Assembly: GCA_041739345.1 (NCBI GenBank) | Contig: JBGSNZ010000017.1 | Coordinates: 1 to 64,000 of the forward strand | DNA length: 64,000 nt | Reading direction: 5' to 3' | From: DIGJ01 sp041739345 | GTDB taxonomy: Bacteria > Bacillota > Clostridia > Lachnospirales > Lachnospiraceae | Shown: one piece after another, positions 44,026-53,277 of the stretch | Numbering within the stretch: position 1 is the stretch's first letter | How the letters are laid out: every line of letters begins with the position of its first letter | Translations under genes and position numbers: made by a program | The notes under the pieces: generated by a model | What the model saw: the letters and a program-made list of their open reading frames with translations, nothing else | Databases searched by the model: none | Told to the model about the DNA's origin: nothing

Positions 44026-46005
44026 ATGGATCAGAAGCTATGTAATGAAAACGAATTGGAACAGACAATGGATAATCTGGATATTAGCCGTTTTGAGCAT
44101 GGAATCCACTATACGATTTATGAGTTGATGGGTGCACATCTAATGGAACGGGGCGGCGTAAAAGGGGTTAATTTTGTAGTATGGGCACCAAATGCAACCG
44201 GTGTGAGCGTAGTTGGTAATTTTAATGGATGGGATGGATTGCTTCATCCGATGAAATGTATTTTTGACTCTGGAATCTATGAGCTTTTTATTCCAAATAT
44301 CAAGGAAGGAATGATTTATAAGTATAATATTAAGCTTCCAAATGGTCTCTCTATGTTAAAAGCAGATCCATACGCGTTTGGTGGAGAAAAAAGACCCAAC
44401 AATGCTAGTGTTGTATGTAATCTAAAACGTTTTCGCTGGTCCGATGCTTCGTGGCTGAAAAAACGTAAAAGCTTAGATATAAAAACGGAACCAATGCTGA
44501 TATATGAATTGCATCTTGGCTCCTGGAAAAAACCTAGATTGGATGGAGTAGAAGACAATGAATGTTTCTATAACTATCGGGATCTAGCTCCGATACTTGC
44601 AGATTATGTTAAAAGAATGGGATATACACATATTGAATTGATGCCAGTCATGGAGCATCCATTTGACGGTTCTTGGGGGTATCAAGTAACTGGATATTAT
44701 GCGCCAACAGCACGTTTTGGTAGCCCGGATGATTTTATGTTTTTTGTGAACTACATGCATCGTGCAGGAATTGGTGTAATACTTGATTGGGTACCTGCTC
44801 ATTTTCCAAGAGATGCCTTTGGACTTGCTTCTTTTGATGGTTCCTGTTTATATGAAAATAGTGATCCAAGACGTGGAAGCCATCCACATTGGGGAACCTT
44901 GATTTTTGATTATGGAAGACCGCAGGTTTCGAATTTCCTTATAGCAAATGCATTATTCTGGGTAGATAAATATCATGTTGATGGCATACGAATGGATGCA
45001 GTGGCTTCTATGCTTTACTTAGATTATGGAAAAGAAGCTGGGGAATGGCTTCCTAATATTTATGGTGGAAATGAAAATTTAGAAGCCATTGAGCTATTAA
45101 AACACTTGAATTCCATTCTAAAAAAACGAGATGACGGGGCAATCTTAATTGCTGAAGAATCTACATCGTGGCCGATGATAACAAAAGATGTGGGAAAAAA
45201 TGGTTTGGGATTTGACCTAAAATGGAATATGGGCTGGATGAATGATTTCCTTGATTATATGAAAACAGATCCCTTGTTTCGAAGTGGAAAACAAGGAGAA
45301 CTTACGTTTAGCATGATATATGCTTATAGTGAGAACTTCCTTTTAGTTCTGTCGCATGATGAAGTGGTACATGGAAAAGGGTCAATGATTCAAAAAATGC
45401 CAGGTGAATACGATGAAAAATTTGCAAATCTTCGCGTAGCGTATGGATATATGATGACACATCCGGGAAAGAAGCTTATTTTTATGGGGCAGGAATTTGC
45501 CCAGTTCTCAGAATGGAATGAAGCAAAAGAACTAGATTGGTTTTTAATAGATGAATATGAAAATCATCATAAAATGCAGACTTATGTAAAGTCGCTCAAT
45601 AATTTCTATCTAGATTATCCGGCATTGTATCAAAAGGATTTTTCAGATGAAGGATTTGAATGGATAAGTAGCTTAGATGGTCAGCATAGTATTATTGTAT
45701 TTATCCGTAAAGGAGAATGTGAAACAGACGATTTGCTTGTTATTTGTAATTTTACGCCTGTGGTACGCAAAAATTTCAGAGTTGGAGTACCACATCCAGG
45801 AAAATATAAGGAAACATTCAATAGTGATCGAAAAGAATTTGGTGGTGCTTCCAATGTAAATGCAAGACAAAAGGTTTCAAAAAATATACCGTGGGATGGA
45901 AGAAAAAACTCAATAGAAATATCACTCCCAGGACTTGGAATCTGTGTTTTCACCTGCTCTTATCAAAAAAAAGAAGTGATAGAACAAAAGAAAAAAAGTA
46001 AATAA
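44026..46005 (+). CDS. glgB: 1,4-alpha-glucan branching enzyme
   Basis: A 659-residue GH13 enzyme that introduces alpha-1,6 branches into glycogen. An N-terminal CBM48 (about residues 25-125) contains NFVVWAPNATGVSVVGNFNGW. The catalytic barrel has DWVPAHFP, the nucleophile Asp in DGIRMDAVASM, the acid in LIAEEST and the transition-state residues in LSHDEVVHGK, then a C-terminal beta domain. Glycogen synthase and pyrophosphorylase genes are not adjacent. ATG 44026 follows AAGGGTGAG; an in-frame GTG at 44017 overlaps that site. Confidence 0.94.
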   Translation: MDQKLCNENELEQTMDNLDISRFEHGIHYTIYELMGAHLMERGGVKGVNFVVWAPNATGVSVVGNFNGWDGLLHPMKCIFDSGIYELFIPNIKEGMIYKYNIKLPNGLSMLKADPYAFGGEKRPNNASVVCNLKRFRWSDASWLKKRKSLDIKTEPMLIYELHLGSWKKPRLDGVEDNECFYNYRDLAPILADYVKRMGYTHIELMPVMEHPFDGSWGYQVTGYYAPTARFGSPDDFMFFVNYMHRAGIGVILDWVPAHFPRDAFGLASFDGSCLYENSDPRRGSHPHWGTLIFDYGRPQVSNFLIANALFWVDKYHVDGIRMDAVASMLYLDYGKEAGEWLPNIYGGNENLEAIELLKHLNSILKKRDDGAILIAEESTSWPMITKDVGKNGLGFDLKWNMGWMNDFLDYMKTDPLFRSGKQGELTFSMIYAYSENFLLVLSHDEVVHGKGSMIQKMPGEYDEKFANLRVAYGYMMTHPGKKLIFMGQEFAQFSEWNEAKELDWFLIDEYENHHKMQTYVKSLNNFYLDYPALYQKDFSDEGFEWISSLDGQHSIIVFIRKGECETDDLLVICNFTPVVRKNFRVGVPHPGKYKETFNSDRKEFGGASNVNARQKVSKNIPWDGRKNSIEISLPGLGICVFTCSYQKKEVIEQKKKSK

Positions 46006-46026
46006 GAGAAAGGAATAATAGAAATT

Positions 46027-46908
46027 ATGCAGACATTGGGTTTTAGTTTAACAACTGCTGTGAGTGATGATGTAGCAAAAAATGTAAAAGTAGTGGCAAA
46101 TTGGATGGTTAATTTTAAAGAGTCTGCAATACAATTTGGTATACGTTTGGTGATTGCTCTTATTTTCATTATAATTGGGAGAAAAGTCATCAAATGGATA
46201 AAGAAAATCATTAATCGCTCGTTTGATCGCGCTAACATGGATCAAGGTGTGCATAAGTTCCTTATTTCATTAATAGGGATTTCACTTAATGTTGTAATGC
46301 TAGTTGCTGTAGTGAGAATTCTCGGTGTGGAAAGCAGTTCATTGGCCGCTATTATAGGATCTGCTGGCCTTACCATAGGACTTGCTTTACAAGGAAGTCT
46401 TGCCAACTTTGCGGGTGGCGTTTTGATTCTAATTATGAAACCATTTCGAATGGGAGATTATATTGTAGCAAATGGCATGGAAGGTACGGTTACAAGCATT
46501 GATATCTTTTACACAAGACTTCTTACGGTTGATAATCAAAAAGTAGTAATACCGAACGGAGGCTTATCAAATTCCAGCATTGTTAATGTTACAAATGAAG
46601 AAGTGCGTCGTTTGGATTTGTTAGTGCCGGTTTCCTATGATAGCGATATCAAGAAAGTAAAACTTATTTTAAGTCAAATAGTGGAGAGCGAAGAACTTGT
46701 ATTAAAAGAAGAGCCAGTTACGATTTATGTAGATAGCTTCAAAGAAAGTTCCATTGCAATCGGAATCCGAATGTGGACGAAAAAAGAGGATTATTGGAAT
46801 TTAAAGTGGGATTTGCTTGAAAAAGTAAAGGAAACATTTGATGATGAGAAAATATCAATTCCTATGAAACAATTGGATATAAATATTAAAAGAGATGGTA
46901 TTAATTAG
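46027..46908 (+). CDS. MscS-family mechanosensitive channel
   Basis: A 293-residue small-conductance channel protecting against osmotic downshock. Three N-terminal helices occupy about residues 35-125; the pore helix is in SAGLTIGLALQGSLANFAGGVLILIMKPFRMGDYI. The beta domain contains VVIPNGGLSNSSIVN, a family signature. It starts 21 bases after glgB and shares its operon. Glycogen accumulation and osmotic control may be linked, but co-transcription is the only evidence. Confidence 0.9.
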   Translation: MQTLGFSLTTAVSDDVAKNVKVVANWMVNFKESAIQFGIRLVIALIFIIIGRKVIKWIKKIINRSFDRANMDQGVHKFLISLIGISLNVVMLVAVVRILGVESSSLAAIIGSAGLTIGLALQGSLANFAGGVLILIMKPFRMGDYIVANGMEGTVTSIDIFYTRLLTVDNQKVVIPNGGLSNSSIVNVTNEEVRRLDLLVPVSYDSDIKKVKLILSQIVESEELVLKEEPVTIYVDSFKESSIAIGIRMWTKKEDYWNLKWDLLEKVKETFDDEKISIPMKQLDINIKRDGIN

Positions 46909-46955
46909 TACTAAAATATATTTAAAATAAAATTACAACAAAAAAGTATATAAAA

Positions 46956-46980
46956 ACTCTTTTCAACAGTAGAAAAGAGT
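46956..46980 (+). repeat. 9-bp hairpin downstream of mscS-family gene
   Basis: ACTCTTTTC (46956-46964) and GAAAAGAGT (46972-46980) form a perfect stem with a seven-base loop. It precedes the stronger terminator at 47000-47039 and may add to it. Confidence 0.5.
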
Positions 46981-46999
46981 GGTATTTTACTCTTAGAAC

Positions 47000-47039
47000 A
47001 AGGGCGTTCTCATATTACAGAATGAGAATGTCCTTTTTT
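47000..47039 (+). terminator. intrinsic terminator of DUF624-glgB-mscS operon
   Basis: AAGGGCGTTCTCAT (47000-47013) pairs with ATGAGAATGTCCTT (47022-47035; two G-U) and is followed by TTTT. The 14-pair stem is clear. Confidence 0.8.
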
Positions 47040-47133
47040 AATTATAATAACAGAACTTATAATAAAATAAGAAATAGAATTTTTAAATTAAAAGTGAACA
47101 ATTTCTTGCGAATAAAGGAAAGGAAGGTCTAAT

Positions 47134-49245
47134 ATGGAAAAGAATGTAATTGAACAAGTTTTTGCAAAAGATGTTTTTAATGATGCAGTAATGAGGGAAC
47201 GTCTTCCAAAACCAATTTATAAGAAATTAAAAGAGACAATTGATAAAGATATGGAGCTTGATTCTGATATTGCTGGTGCTGTTGCACACGCAATGAAGGA
47301 ATGGGCACTTGAGCGAGGTGCAACTCACTATACGCATTGGTTCCAGCCAATGACAGGTATTACAGCAGAAAAGCATGATTCCTTTTTATCACCAACAAGT
47401 GATGGTGGTGTAATAATGGAATTCTCCGGAAAAGAATTGGTAAAGGGTGAACCAGATGCGTCATCTTTCCCATCTGGAGGTCTACGTGCAACATTTGAAG
47501 CAAGAGGTTATACAGCGTGGGATTGTACATCACCAGCCTTCTTAAAAGAAGATGCTGCAGGTGTTACCTTATGTATTCCAACAGCTTTTTGTGCCTATAC
47601 AGGAGAAGCTTTGGATAAAAAGACGCCACTTCTTCGTTCCATGGAAGCAATCAGCAATCAGGCAGTTCGTGTTCTTAAGTTATTTGGACACGATGATGTT
47701 GACAATGTATCTTGTTCCGTAGGACCTGAGCAGGAATACTTTTTAATTGACCGCGATAATTATTTGAAAAGAGACGATTTAATTTATACAGGACGTACTT
47801 TATTTGGTGCAATGCCTCCAAAGGGTCAGGAATTAGATGACCATTATTTTGGTTCCATCAAAGAAAGAATTGCATCTTTCATGAAAGAGTTAAATCTTGA
47901 ATGCTGGAAACTTGGTATTCTTGCAAAAACACAGCATAATGAAGTTGCTCCAGCACAGCATGAAATGGCTCCAATTTTCTCAACTGCAAATATTGCAACG
48001 GATCATAACCAGTTGGTTATGGAGCTGATGAAGAAAGTTGCTAAGCGTCATGGATTGGAATGCTTGCTTCATGAAAAACCATTTGCAGGTGTGAATGGCT
48101 CTGGTAAACATGACAACTGGTCTTTGGTTACCAATACAGGAAAGAATCTTTTAGATCCAGGTAAGACACCACATGAAAATATTCAGTTCTTACTTATATT
48201 AGCTGCAGTAATTCGTGCAGTAGATGAAAATGCAGGACTTCTTCGTCTTTCTGCTTCCAATCCGGGAAATGATCACCGTCTTGGAGCAAATGAAGCACCA
48301 CCTGCTATTATCTCAATTTATTTGGGAGAACAATTACAGGATGTTATTTCACAGTTAATTGAAACTGGTGAAGCAAAATCCAGCAAACAGGGCGGAAGAT
48401 TAAATACTGGTGTAAACACATTACCTGACTTTAAAAAGGATGCAACTGACCGTAACCGTACATCACCATTTGCATTTACTGGAAATAAGTTTGAATTTCG
48501 TATGGTAGCGTCCTCACTTTCTGTAGCAGGACCAAACACTGTGTTAAATACAATTGTAGCAGATGTATTAGCAGATATGGCAGATCAATTAGAGAGTGCT
48601 GATAATTTTGACCTTGCGGTACATGATTTAATTAAGAAAACATTGTCAGAGCATGAAAGAGTAATCTTTAATGGAAATGGATATTCAGAAGGATGGTTAA
48701 AAGAAGCAGAGGCACGTGGTCTTCCAAATGTTAAGACAATGGTAGATGCAATTCCATTCCTTGTTGAAGAAAAAACAGTTTCTATGTTTGAAAAATATCA
48801 TGTATTATCAAGAACTGAACTTGAATCACGTGCAGAAATTCATTATGAGGCATATGCAAAAGCAATTAACATTGAAGCTAAAACAATGATTGATATGGTT
48901 AACAGGAAATATATACCTAGCATCATTATGTATACTACCAATTTAGCAAAATCAATCAATGAAATTAAGAGTGCATGTGATATGGCGGATGTTTCTGTTC
49001 AAGAAGGACTCTTAAAAGAAAGCTCGGCATTACTTGCAACAGTAAAAAAAGCGTTAGAAACATTAAAAACAGTAACGAAAAACGCTGGAGAAATCGAAGA
49101 AGCAAAAGAACAGGCAATATACTTTAAGGATGTTGTGTTTGAAGCAATGGGCAATTTAAGAAAGCCTGTTGATGAATTAGAAATGGTCGTAGATAAGAAC
49201 TACTGGCCAGTACCATCTTATGGCGATATGTTATTTGAGGTTTAA
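47134..49245 (+). CDS. glnN: type III glutamine synthetase
   Basis: A 703-residue GSIII, much longer than GSI (about 440). It makes glutamine from glutamate, ammonia and ATP. Motifs: QPMTGITAEKHDSF, FPSGGLRATFEARGYT (GSIII-specific), GPEQEYFLID with metal Glu residues, NEVAPAQHEMAPIF, VNGSGKHDNWSL and the ATP-binding RTSPFAFTGNKFEFR. The C-terminal ~200 helical residues end in VDKNYWPVPSYGDMLFEV. It follows AGGAAGG. It is not linked to a PII or GltB gene in the window. Confidence 0.95.
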   Translation: MEKNVIEQVFAKDVFNDAVMRERLPKPIYKKLKETIDKDMELDSDIAGAVAHAMKEWALERGATHYTHWFQPMTGITAEKHDSFLSPTSDGGVIMEFSGKELVKGEPDASSFPSGGLRATFEARGYTAWDCTSPAFLKEDAAGVTLCIPTAFCAYTGEALDKKTPLLRSMEAISNQAVRVLKLFGHDDVDNVSCSVGPEQEYFLIDRDNYLKRDDLIYTGRTLFGAMPPKGQELDDHYFGSIKERIASFMKELNLECWKLGILAKTQHNEVAPAQHEMAPIFSTANIATDHNQLVMELMKKVAKRHGLECLLHEKPFAGVNGSGKHDNWSLVTNTGKNLLDPGKTPHENIQFLLILAAVIRAVDENAGLLRLSASNPGNDHRLGANEAPPAIISIYLGEQLQDVISQLIETGEAKSSKQGGRLNTGVNTLPDFKKDATDRNRTSPFAFTGNKFEFRMVASSLSVAGPNTVLNTIVADVLADMADQLESADNFDLAVHDLIKKTLSEHERVIFNGNGYSEGWLKEAEARGLPNVKTMVDAIPFLVEEKTVSMFEKYHVLSRTELESRAEIHYEAYAKAINIEAKTMIDMVNRKYIPSIIMYTTNLAKSINEIKSACDMADVSVQEGLLKESSALLATVKKALETLKTVTKNAGEIEEAKEQAIYFKDVVFEAMGNLRKPVDELEMVVDKNYWPVPSYGDMLFEV

Positions 49246-49297
49246 ATATAATAGGTGTGGCTTGGATTTTGATTTTTCCAACTCCTAAGAAATAAAG

Positions 49298-49375
49298 CAG
49301 AGTATCGATTTAGATTGCTGCATGCTATTGTACTAGAATAGCATGCAAGGTTTAAATCGATACTCTGTTTTTTTT
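49298..49375 (+). terminator. long two-stage hairpin terminator of glnN
   Basis: CAGAGTATCGATTTA (49298-49312) pairs with TAAATCGATACTCTG (49352-49366), followed by nine T. Inside, GCATGCTAT pairs with ATAGCATGC to extend the helix, so about 24 pairs close a small loop. Confidence 0.85.
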
Positions 49376-49514
49376 ATAGTCAAAAAAGAATGCGTTTGCT
49401 TTGTATGAAGGATTTACGAAATTTTACGTTCTTTTTACCTAAATAAAATAGAAAAATTCCCATAATAAGCTATGATGATAGTAGAAATCTATACATAGAA
49501 AAGAGAATGTAGAT

Positions 49515-51266
49515 ATGAACGATAGCAAAGAATTAGTAAATGAATTTATAGAAATTTTAGAAAATAGAATGGTGTTTCCTGTCTATCAACCGATAGTATC
49601 TCTAGACGATGGAGCAATACTTGGTTATGAGGCGCTAAGCAGGATAAGTAAGGAAAATACGGATTTTAATATCACCAGCCTTTTTAAAATGGCAGAGGAA
49701 TGTGGAAAAGTATGGGAATTAGAAGGCGTCTGCAGAAAGCAATCATTAAAAAATGCAACGGATAAGCCTGTCAATACGAAACTTTTTCTAAATGTTGATC
49801 CCAACGTGATTCATGATGAGAAATTTAAAGCAGGACTAACATACAAATATCTGGAAAGATATAATCTGACACCCGATGATATTATATTTGAAATTACGGA
49901 AAGGAGTTCAATTGAAGATGCAGATACGTTTAAGACAACGATACAACATTATAAATGCCAAAACTTTAAAATAGCCATAGATGATTTTGGAGAAGGGTAT
50001 GCAGGTGTAAACAGAGTATGTGCGGTCTTACCTGATTACATAAAATTAGACATGGCAATTGTGCGAGATATTGATAAAAATTGTGTAAAGCAAGCATTAG
50101 TGAAAAATATGGTTTGCCTGTGTCAGGAAATTCATATCAATATGATCGCAGAAGGCATTGAAACAGCAGCTGAATTGAAAGAATTGATTCATTTGGGAGT
50201 TCCTTTTGGACAAGGATATTTTCTACAGACTCCAAGCCCTAAGATGGGTGATATATCAAAAGAATGCAAGGATATGATTACGGAATACACTCTGCATAAT
50301 AAAAAAAATGTGTTGAAACAATCTATATTGGGAAATGTAGGAACTATTTGCAAATCGAAAATGACGACTACTTTAGAAACTTCGGCACACATACTATATG
50401 AGCTTGTATCAAATGATCCTACAATTACAGAGATTTGTGTTTTAAATGAAAATAATGGTGTAATGGGAATTTGCACAAGGGTAGAATTATTAGGCCATTT
50501 TGGTGGAAGATACGGGTATAATCTGAATTTAAAAAGAACGGCAAAACATATTATGAATCGCGAGTATCTAAAGGTTGATATTAATACATCAATCGAGAAT
50601 GTATCTAAAATGGCACTAGCACGTCCGATTGAACATTTGTATGATGCAGTAGTTGTGACTCAAAATGAAAACTATGTGGGGGTTGTAACGGTTAAAGATT
50701 TGTTGGAAACAGCAATCACGATACAACTATCACGCGCGGTTGATGCAAATCCACTTACCGGATTGCCAGGAAACAGAGTGATTGAAAAGTGTATTTTTGA
50801 ACATATTGTGGATATAAATCCATATGTAATTATCTATTTGGATGTAGATAATTTTAAAGCGTATAATGATATTTATGGATTTAATAATGGAGATATCATG
50901 ATAAAGACAGTGGTAAATTGTATGGAGCTGTCTTGCAAGAATAATGAATTTATGGGGCATATAGGCGGAGATGATTTTGTTATCATCTGTGATTATTGGG
51001 AAGCAGAAGGACTTTGCCAGAATATTATTGATATATTCAGTGGCTCCATTCAAAGCTTGTATAGGGAAGATGACTGGAAAAACCGATATGTCATTTCGAA
51101 AAACAGAAGTGGATATGATGAAAAAATTCCAATTGTATCTTTATCGATTGCAGGACTTACGAATAAACATAATGATTATAAAAATATGGATATGTTTTCT
51201 CATCAAATTGCTTACGTAAAGAAAAAATGTAAGCAAATAGAAGGTAATTTTTATTGTATATTATAA
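49515..51266 (+). CDS. EAL-CBS-GGDEF c-di-GMP signalling protein
   Basis: A soluble 583-residue protein. Residues about 10-245 form an EAL phosphodiesterase domain with YEAL (38-41), FLNVDPN, EITERSS, AIDDFGEGY, KLD and EGIET, all catalytic positions kept. A CBS pair at about 275-395 may sense adenine nucleotides. A GGDEF domain at 400-583 carries GGDDF (484-488), an acceptable active-site variant; no RxxD inhibitory site precedes it. It may therefore make or break c-di-GMP depending on ligand. It has no membrane segment. Confidence 0.88.
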   Translation: MNDSKELVNEFIEILENRMVFPVYQPIVSLDDGAILGYEALSRISKENTDFNITSLFKMAEECGKVWELEGVCRKQSLKNATDKPVNTKLFLNVDPNVIHDEKFKAGLTYKYLERYNLTPDDIIFEITERSSIEDADTFKTTIQHYKCQNFKIAIDDFGEGYAGVNRVCAVLPDYIKLDMAIVRDIDKNCVKQALVKNMVCLCQEIHINMIAEGIETAAELKELIHLGVPFGQGYFLQTPSPKMGDISKECKDMITEYTLHNKKNVLKQSILGNVGTICKSKMTTTLETSAHILYELVSNDPTITEICVLNENNGVMGICTRVELLGHFGGRYGYNLNLKRTAKHIMNREYLKVDINTSIENVSKMALARPIEHLYDAVVVTQNENYVGVVTVKDLLETAITIQLSRAVDANPLTGLPGNRVIEKCIFEHIVDINPYVIIYLDVDNFKAYNDIYGFNNGDIMIKTVVNCMELSCKNNEFMGHIGGDDFVIICDYWEAEGLCQNIIDIFSGSIQSLYREDDWKNRYVISKNRSGYDEKIPIVSLSIAGLTNKHNDYKNMDMFSHQIAYVKKKCKQIEGNFYCIL

Positions 51267-51277
51267 AAGAATAATAG

Positions 51278-51316
51278 GAAAATAAAATTTATTTGGAGAA
51301 CCAAATTTTATTTTTG
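51278..51316 (+). terminator. terminator of the EAL-CBS-GGDEF gene
   Basis: AAAATAAAATTT and AAATTTTATTTT form a perfect 12-base A/T stem with a TTGGAGAACC-type loop and a following T-rich run. Its right arm ends at the -35 box of the next gene. Confidence 0.55.
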
Positions 51317-51342
51317 ACATTGAAAAAAAAGAGCAGTATAAT
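51314..51342 (+). promoter_or_regulatory. perfect-consensus promoter of ion transporter gene
   Basis: TTGACA (51314-51319) and TATAAT (51337-51342) with a 17-base spacer. It lies 46 bases before ATG 51389, which rules out an earlier translation start. Confidence 0.8.
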
Positions 51343-51388
51343 AGCGTCTGGCATTCAGAATTTACATACTAAAGAAGGGAACAACATT

Positions 51389-52660
51389 ATGGAATTTATC
51401 ACATTTTTACCACTTATCATCTTTGCTATTGTAATGGCATTAATTATAAGTGAAAAGATTAACAGAACAGTTGCAGCATTAGCCGGCGCTAGTTTAATTG
51501 TCTTAATACATATTTTTTCGGGTGAAACGGCTTTGGAATATATCGATTTTAATACACTAGGGGTACTAATTGGTATGATGATAATTGTCGGTATCGTAAA
51601 AAAAACGGGAATATTTGAATACTTGGCAATCTTTGCAGCTAAGAAATCGAAAGGCAATCCATGGCGGATTTTATTAAGTCTTTGTGTTATTACTGCAATT
51701 ACATCTGCATTACTGGATAACGTTACCACCGTATTATTGATAGTACCAATGACATTTGTAATAACCCAAACCTTAGAATTGGATCCAATTCCTTTTTTAA
51801 TACCAGAAATTTTAGCATCTAATATAGGTGGAACTTCTACCTTAATCGGCGATCCACCTAACATCATGATTGGAAGTGCAGCAAACCTTGACTTTATTGA
51901 TTTTGTCGTTAATTTGGCTCCAATCATTGTAATTATTTTTATTGCTACGTTTGCAGTATTAAAAATGATGTATAAAAATAAATTAGTAGTGACAGATGAA
52001 ATAAAAAAGCAGATTCTTCAACTGGATGAGAAAGTCTGTATAAAGAATTACGTTCTACTTAAGAAATGTCTGCTTGTTTTAGCGGTGGTTATGGTAGGGC
52101 TTATTTTTCATTCCAAATTCGGTTATTCCTCCGCTGTGGTAGCTTTATCTGGAGCAACATTCCTTTTATTAATCAGTGGTGAAAGTATTGACGAAGCAAT
52201 GCATAGCATTGAATGGCCAACCATATTCTTTTTCTGTGGCTTATTCATATTGGTAGGTTCTTTGGAAGCAGTCGGTTGGATTGATCGATTAGCTAAAGTT
52301 ATTGTTGGTCTTACAGGAAACAATCTATTATTAACCGGAATTTTGATTATTTGGTTCTCTGCAATATTCTCAGCATTTTTGGACAACATACCGTTTGTTG
52401 CCACATTAATTCCATTGATTAAAGCAATGGGTTTATCGGGTATGAATATTTCTCCTCTTTGGTGGGCAGTTTCTTTAGGAGCGTGCTTAGGCGGTAATGG
52501 AACGCTAATTGGTGCGTCTGCAAATGTAGTTGTCGCAGGAGTTGCCGAAAAACATGGCTATAAGTTATCTTTTAAAAAATACTTTAAAACGGGATTTCCA
52601 TTAATGATTATGTCAATTGTATTATCTACAGTGTATCTTGTTATTTTTTATCTAATATAA
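51389..52660 (+). CDS. ArsB/NhaD/SLC13-type ion transporter (YbiR-like)
   Basis: A 423-residue integral membrane protein of about 11-12 helices in the ion-transporter superfamily. The two inverted half-repeats show SALLDNVTTVLL with GGTSTLIGDPPNIM in the first half and SAFLDNIPFVATLIP with GGNGTLIGASANVV in the second. Candidates for substrate are arsenite, citrate, dicarboxylates or sodium/proton. ATG 51389 follows AAGGGA and the promoter excludes upstream starts. Confidence 0.85.
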   Translation: MEFITFLPLIIFAIVMALIISEKINRTVAALAGASLIVLIHIFSGETALEYIDFNTLGVLIGMMIIVGIVKKTGIFEYLAIFAAKKSKGNPWRILLSLCVITAITSALLDNVTTVLLIVPMTFVITQTLELDPIPFLIPEILASNIGGTSTLIGDPPNIMIGSAANLDFIDFVVNLAPIIVIIFIATFAVLKMMYKNKLVVTDEIKKQILQLDEKVCIKNYVLLKKCLLVLAVVMVGLIFHSKFGYSSAVVALSGATFLLLISGESIDEAMHSIEWPTIFFFCGLFILVGSLEAVGWIDRLAKVIVGLTGNNLLLTGILIIWFSAIFSAFLDNIPFVATLIPLIKAMGLSGMNISPLWWAVSLGACLGGNGTLIGASANVVVAGVAEKHGYKLSFKKYFKTGFPLMIMSIVLSTVYLVIFYLI

Positions 52661-52676
52661 AAGGGGAGGTTTTACA

Positions 52677-53126
52677 ATGAATATTCTTTCGGCTGAGCAA
52701 GACAATATTGATATGCTACTAACACAAATGGGGGCAGATGTAAAAAGTATCCATGGACTTATATGTTATGTACGTTTCAGAATTAATGATACGGAAATTT
52801 TTTATGTGTATAACATAAATGCAAAGAATCAGTATTATTTGCAAAAAGTACTTCCATACCCAGTTGGGGCAGGAGTATTTACGAAGCCTTCTGAAATTGT
52901 AAATTATATCAAAGAGGATATAGAATATTATAAGAAAGCCGCTAAAAGCTCTAAATTTAATGATTTTGTAAATATCAACATGCAGCTTCATAGTACAATT
53001 CACAATATGGAAGAAGCTTACCTGAAATACAATGTGCCTCATGATAAAATGGATGCGATAGTAAGCAAAATTGATGAAATAAATCATATTTTAGATGATG
53101 TGAAAGAATTTGAAACTCAAGTTTAG
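52677..53126 (+). CDS. uncharacterised 149-aa protein
   Basis: A soluble 149-residue protein 16 bases after the transporter with a strong GGGGAGG site, so co-transcribed. The N-terminal half looks like mixed beta strands (LICYVRFRINDTEIFYVYNIN) and the C-terminal half is helical (IEYYKKAAKSSKFNDFVNINM, then DKMDAIVSKIDEINH). No motif is recognised. It may act with the transporter, but that rests only on position. Confidence 0.65.
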   Translation: MNILSAEQDNIDMLLTQMGADVKSIHGLICYVRFRINDTEIFYVYNINAKNQYYLQKVLPYPVGAGVFTKPSEIVNYIKEDIEYYKKAAKSSKFNDFVNINMQLHSTIHNMEEAYLKYNVPHDKMDAIVSKIDEINHILDDVKEFETQV

Positions 53127-53172
53127 TAAGAGAATGATAGGCTATAGTTTGTTGTGATGCTGATTCGTTATA

Positions 53173-53268
53173 AAAAAATAGCCTGCCGATTTTGAAATAC
53201 ACCCCAAACGTTAGTCAAATAAATCTAACATTTGGAGGTGCATTTCAGTTTGGCAGGCTATTTTTTTT
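53173..53268. terminator. 96-base composite hairpin, bidirectional terminator
   Basis: AAAAAATAGCCTGCC (53173-53187) pairs with GGCAGGCTATTTTTT (53252-53266). The interior continues as an imperfect stem: TTGAAATACACC against GGTGCATTTCAG and CCAAACGTTAG against CTAACATTTGG. It separates the 149-aa gene from the convergent lactate dehydrogenase gene, ten bases from the latter's stop. Confidence 0.75.
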
Positions 53269-53277
53269 AAAAAAGAG

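Noticed and set aside
51293..51388. Earlier in-frame start of the ion transporter
   Set aside because: The perfect promoter at 51314-51342 lies within it, so it could not be in the transcript; ATG 51389 has a ribosome site.
51355..51927. 190-codon frame antisense to the ion transporter
   Set aside because: Covers conserved transporter repeats on the other strand and has no start signal.
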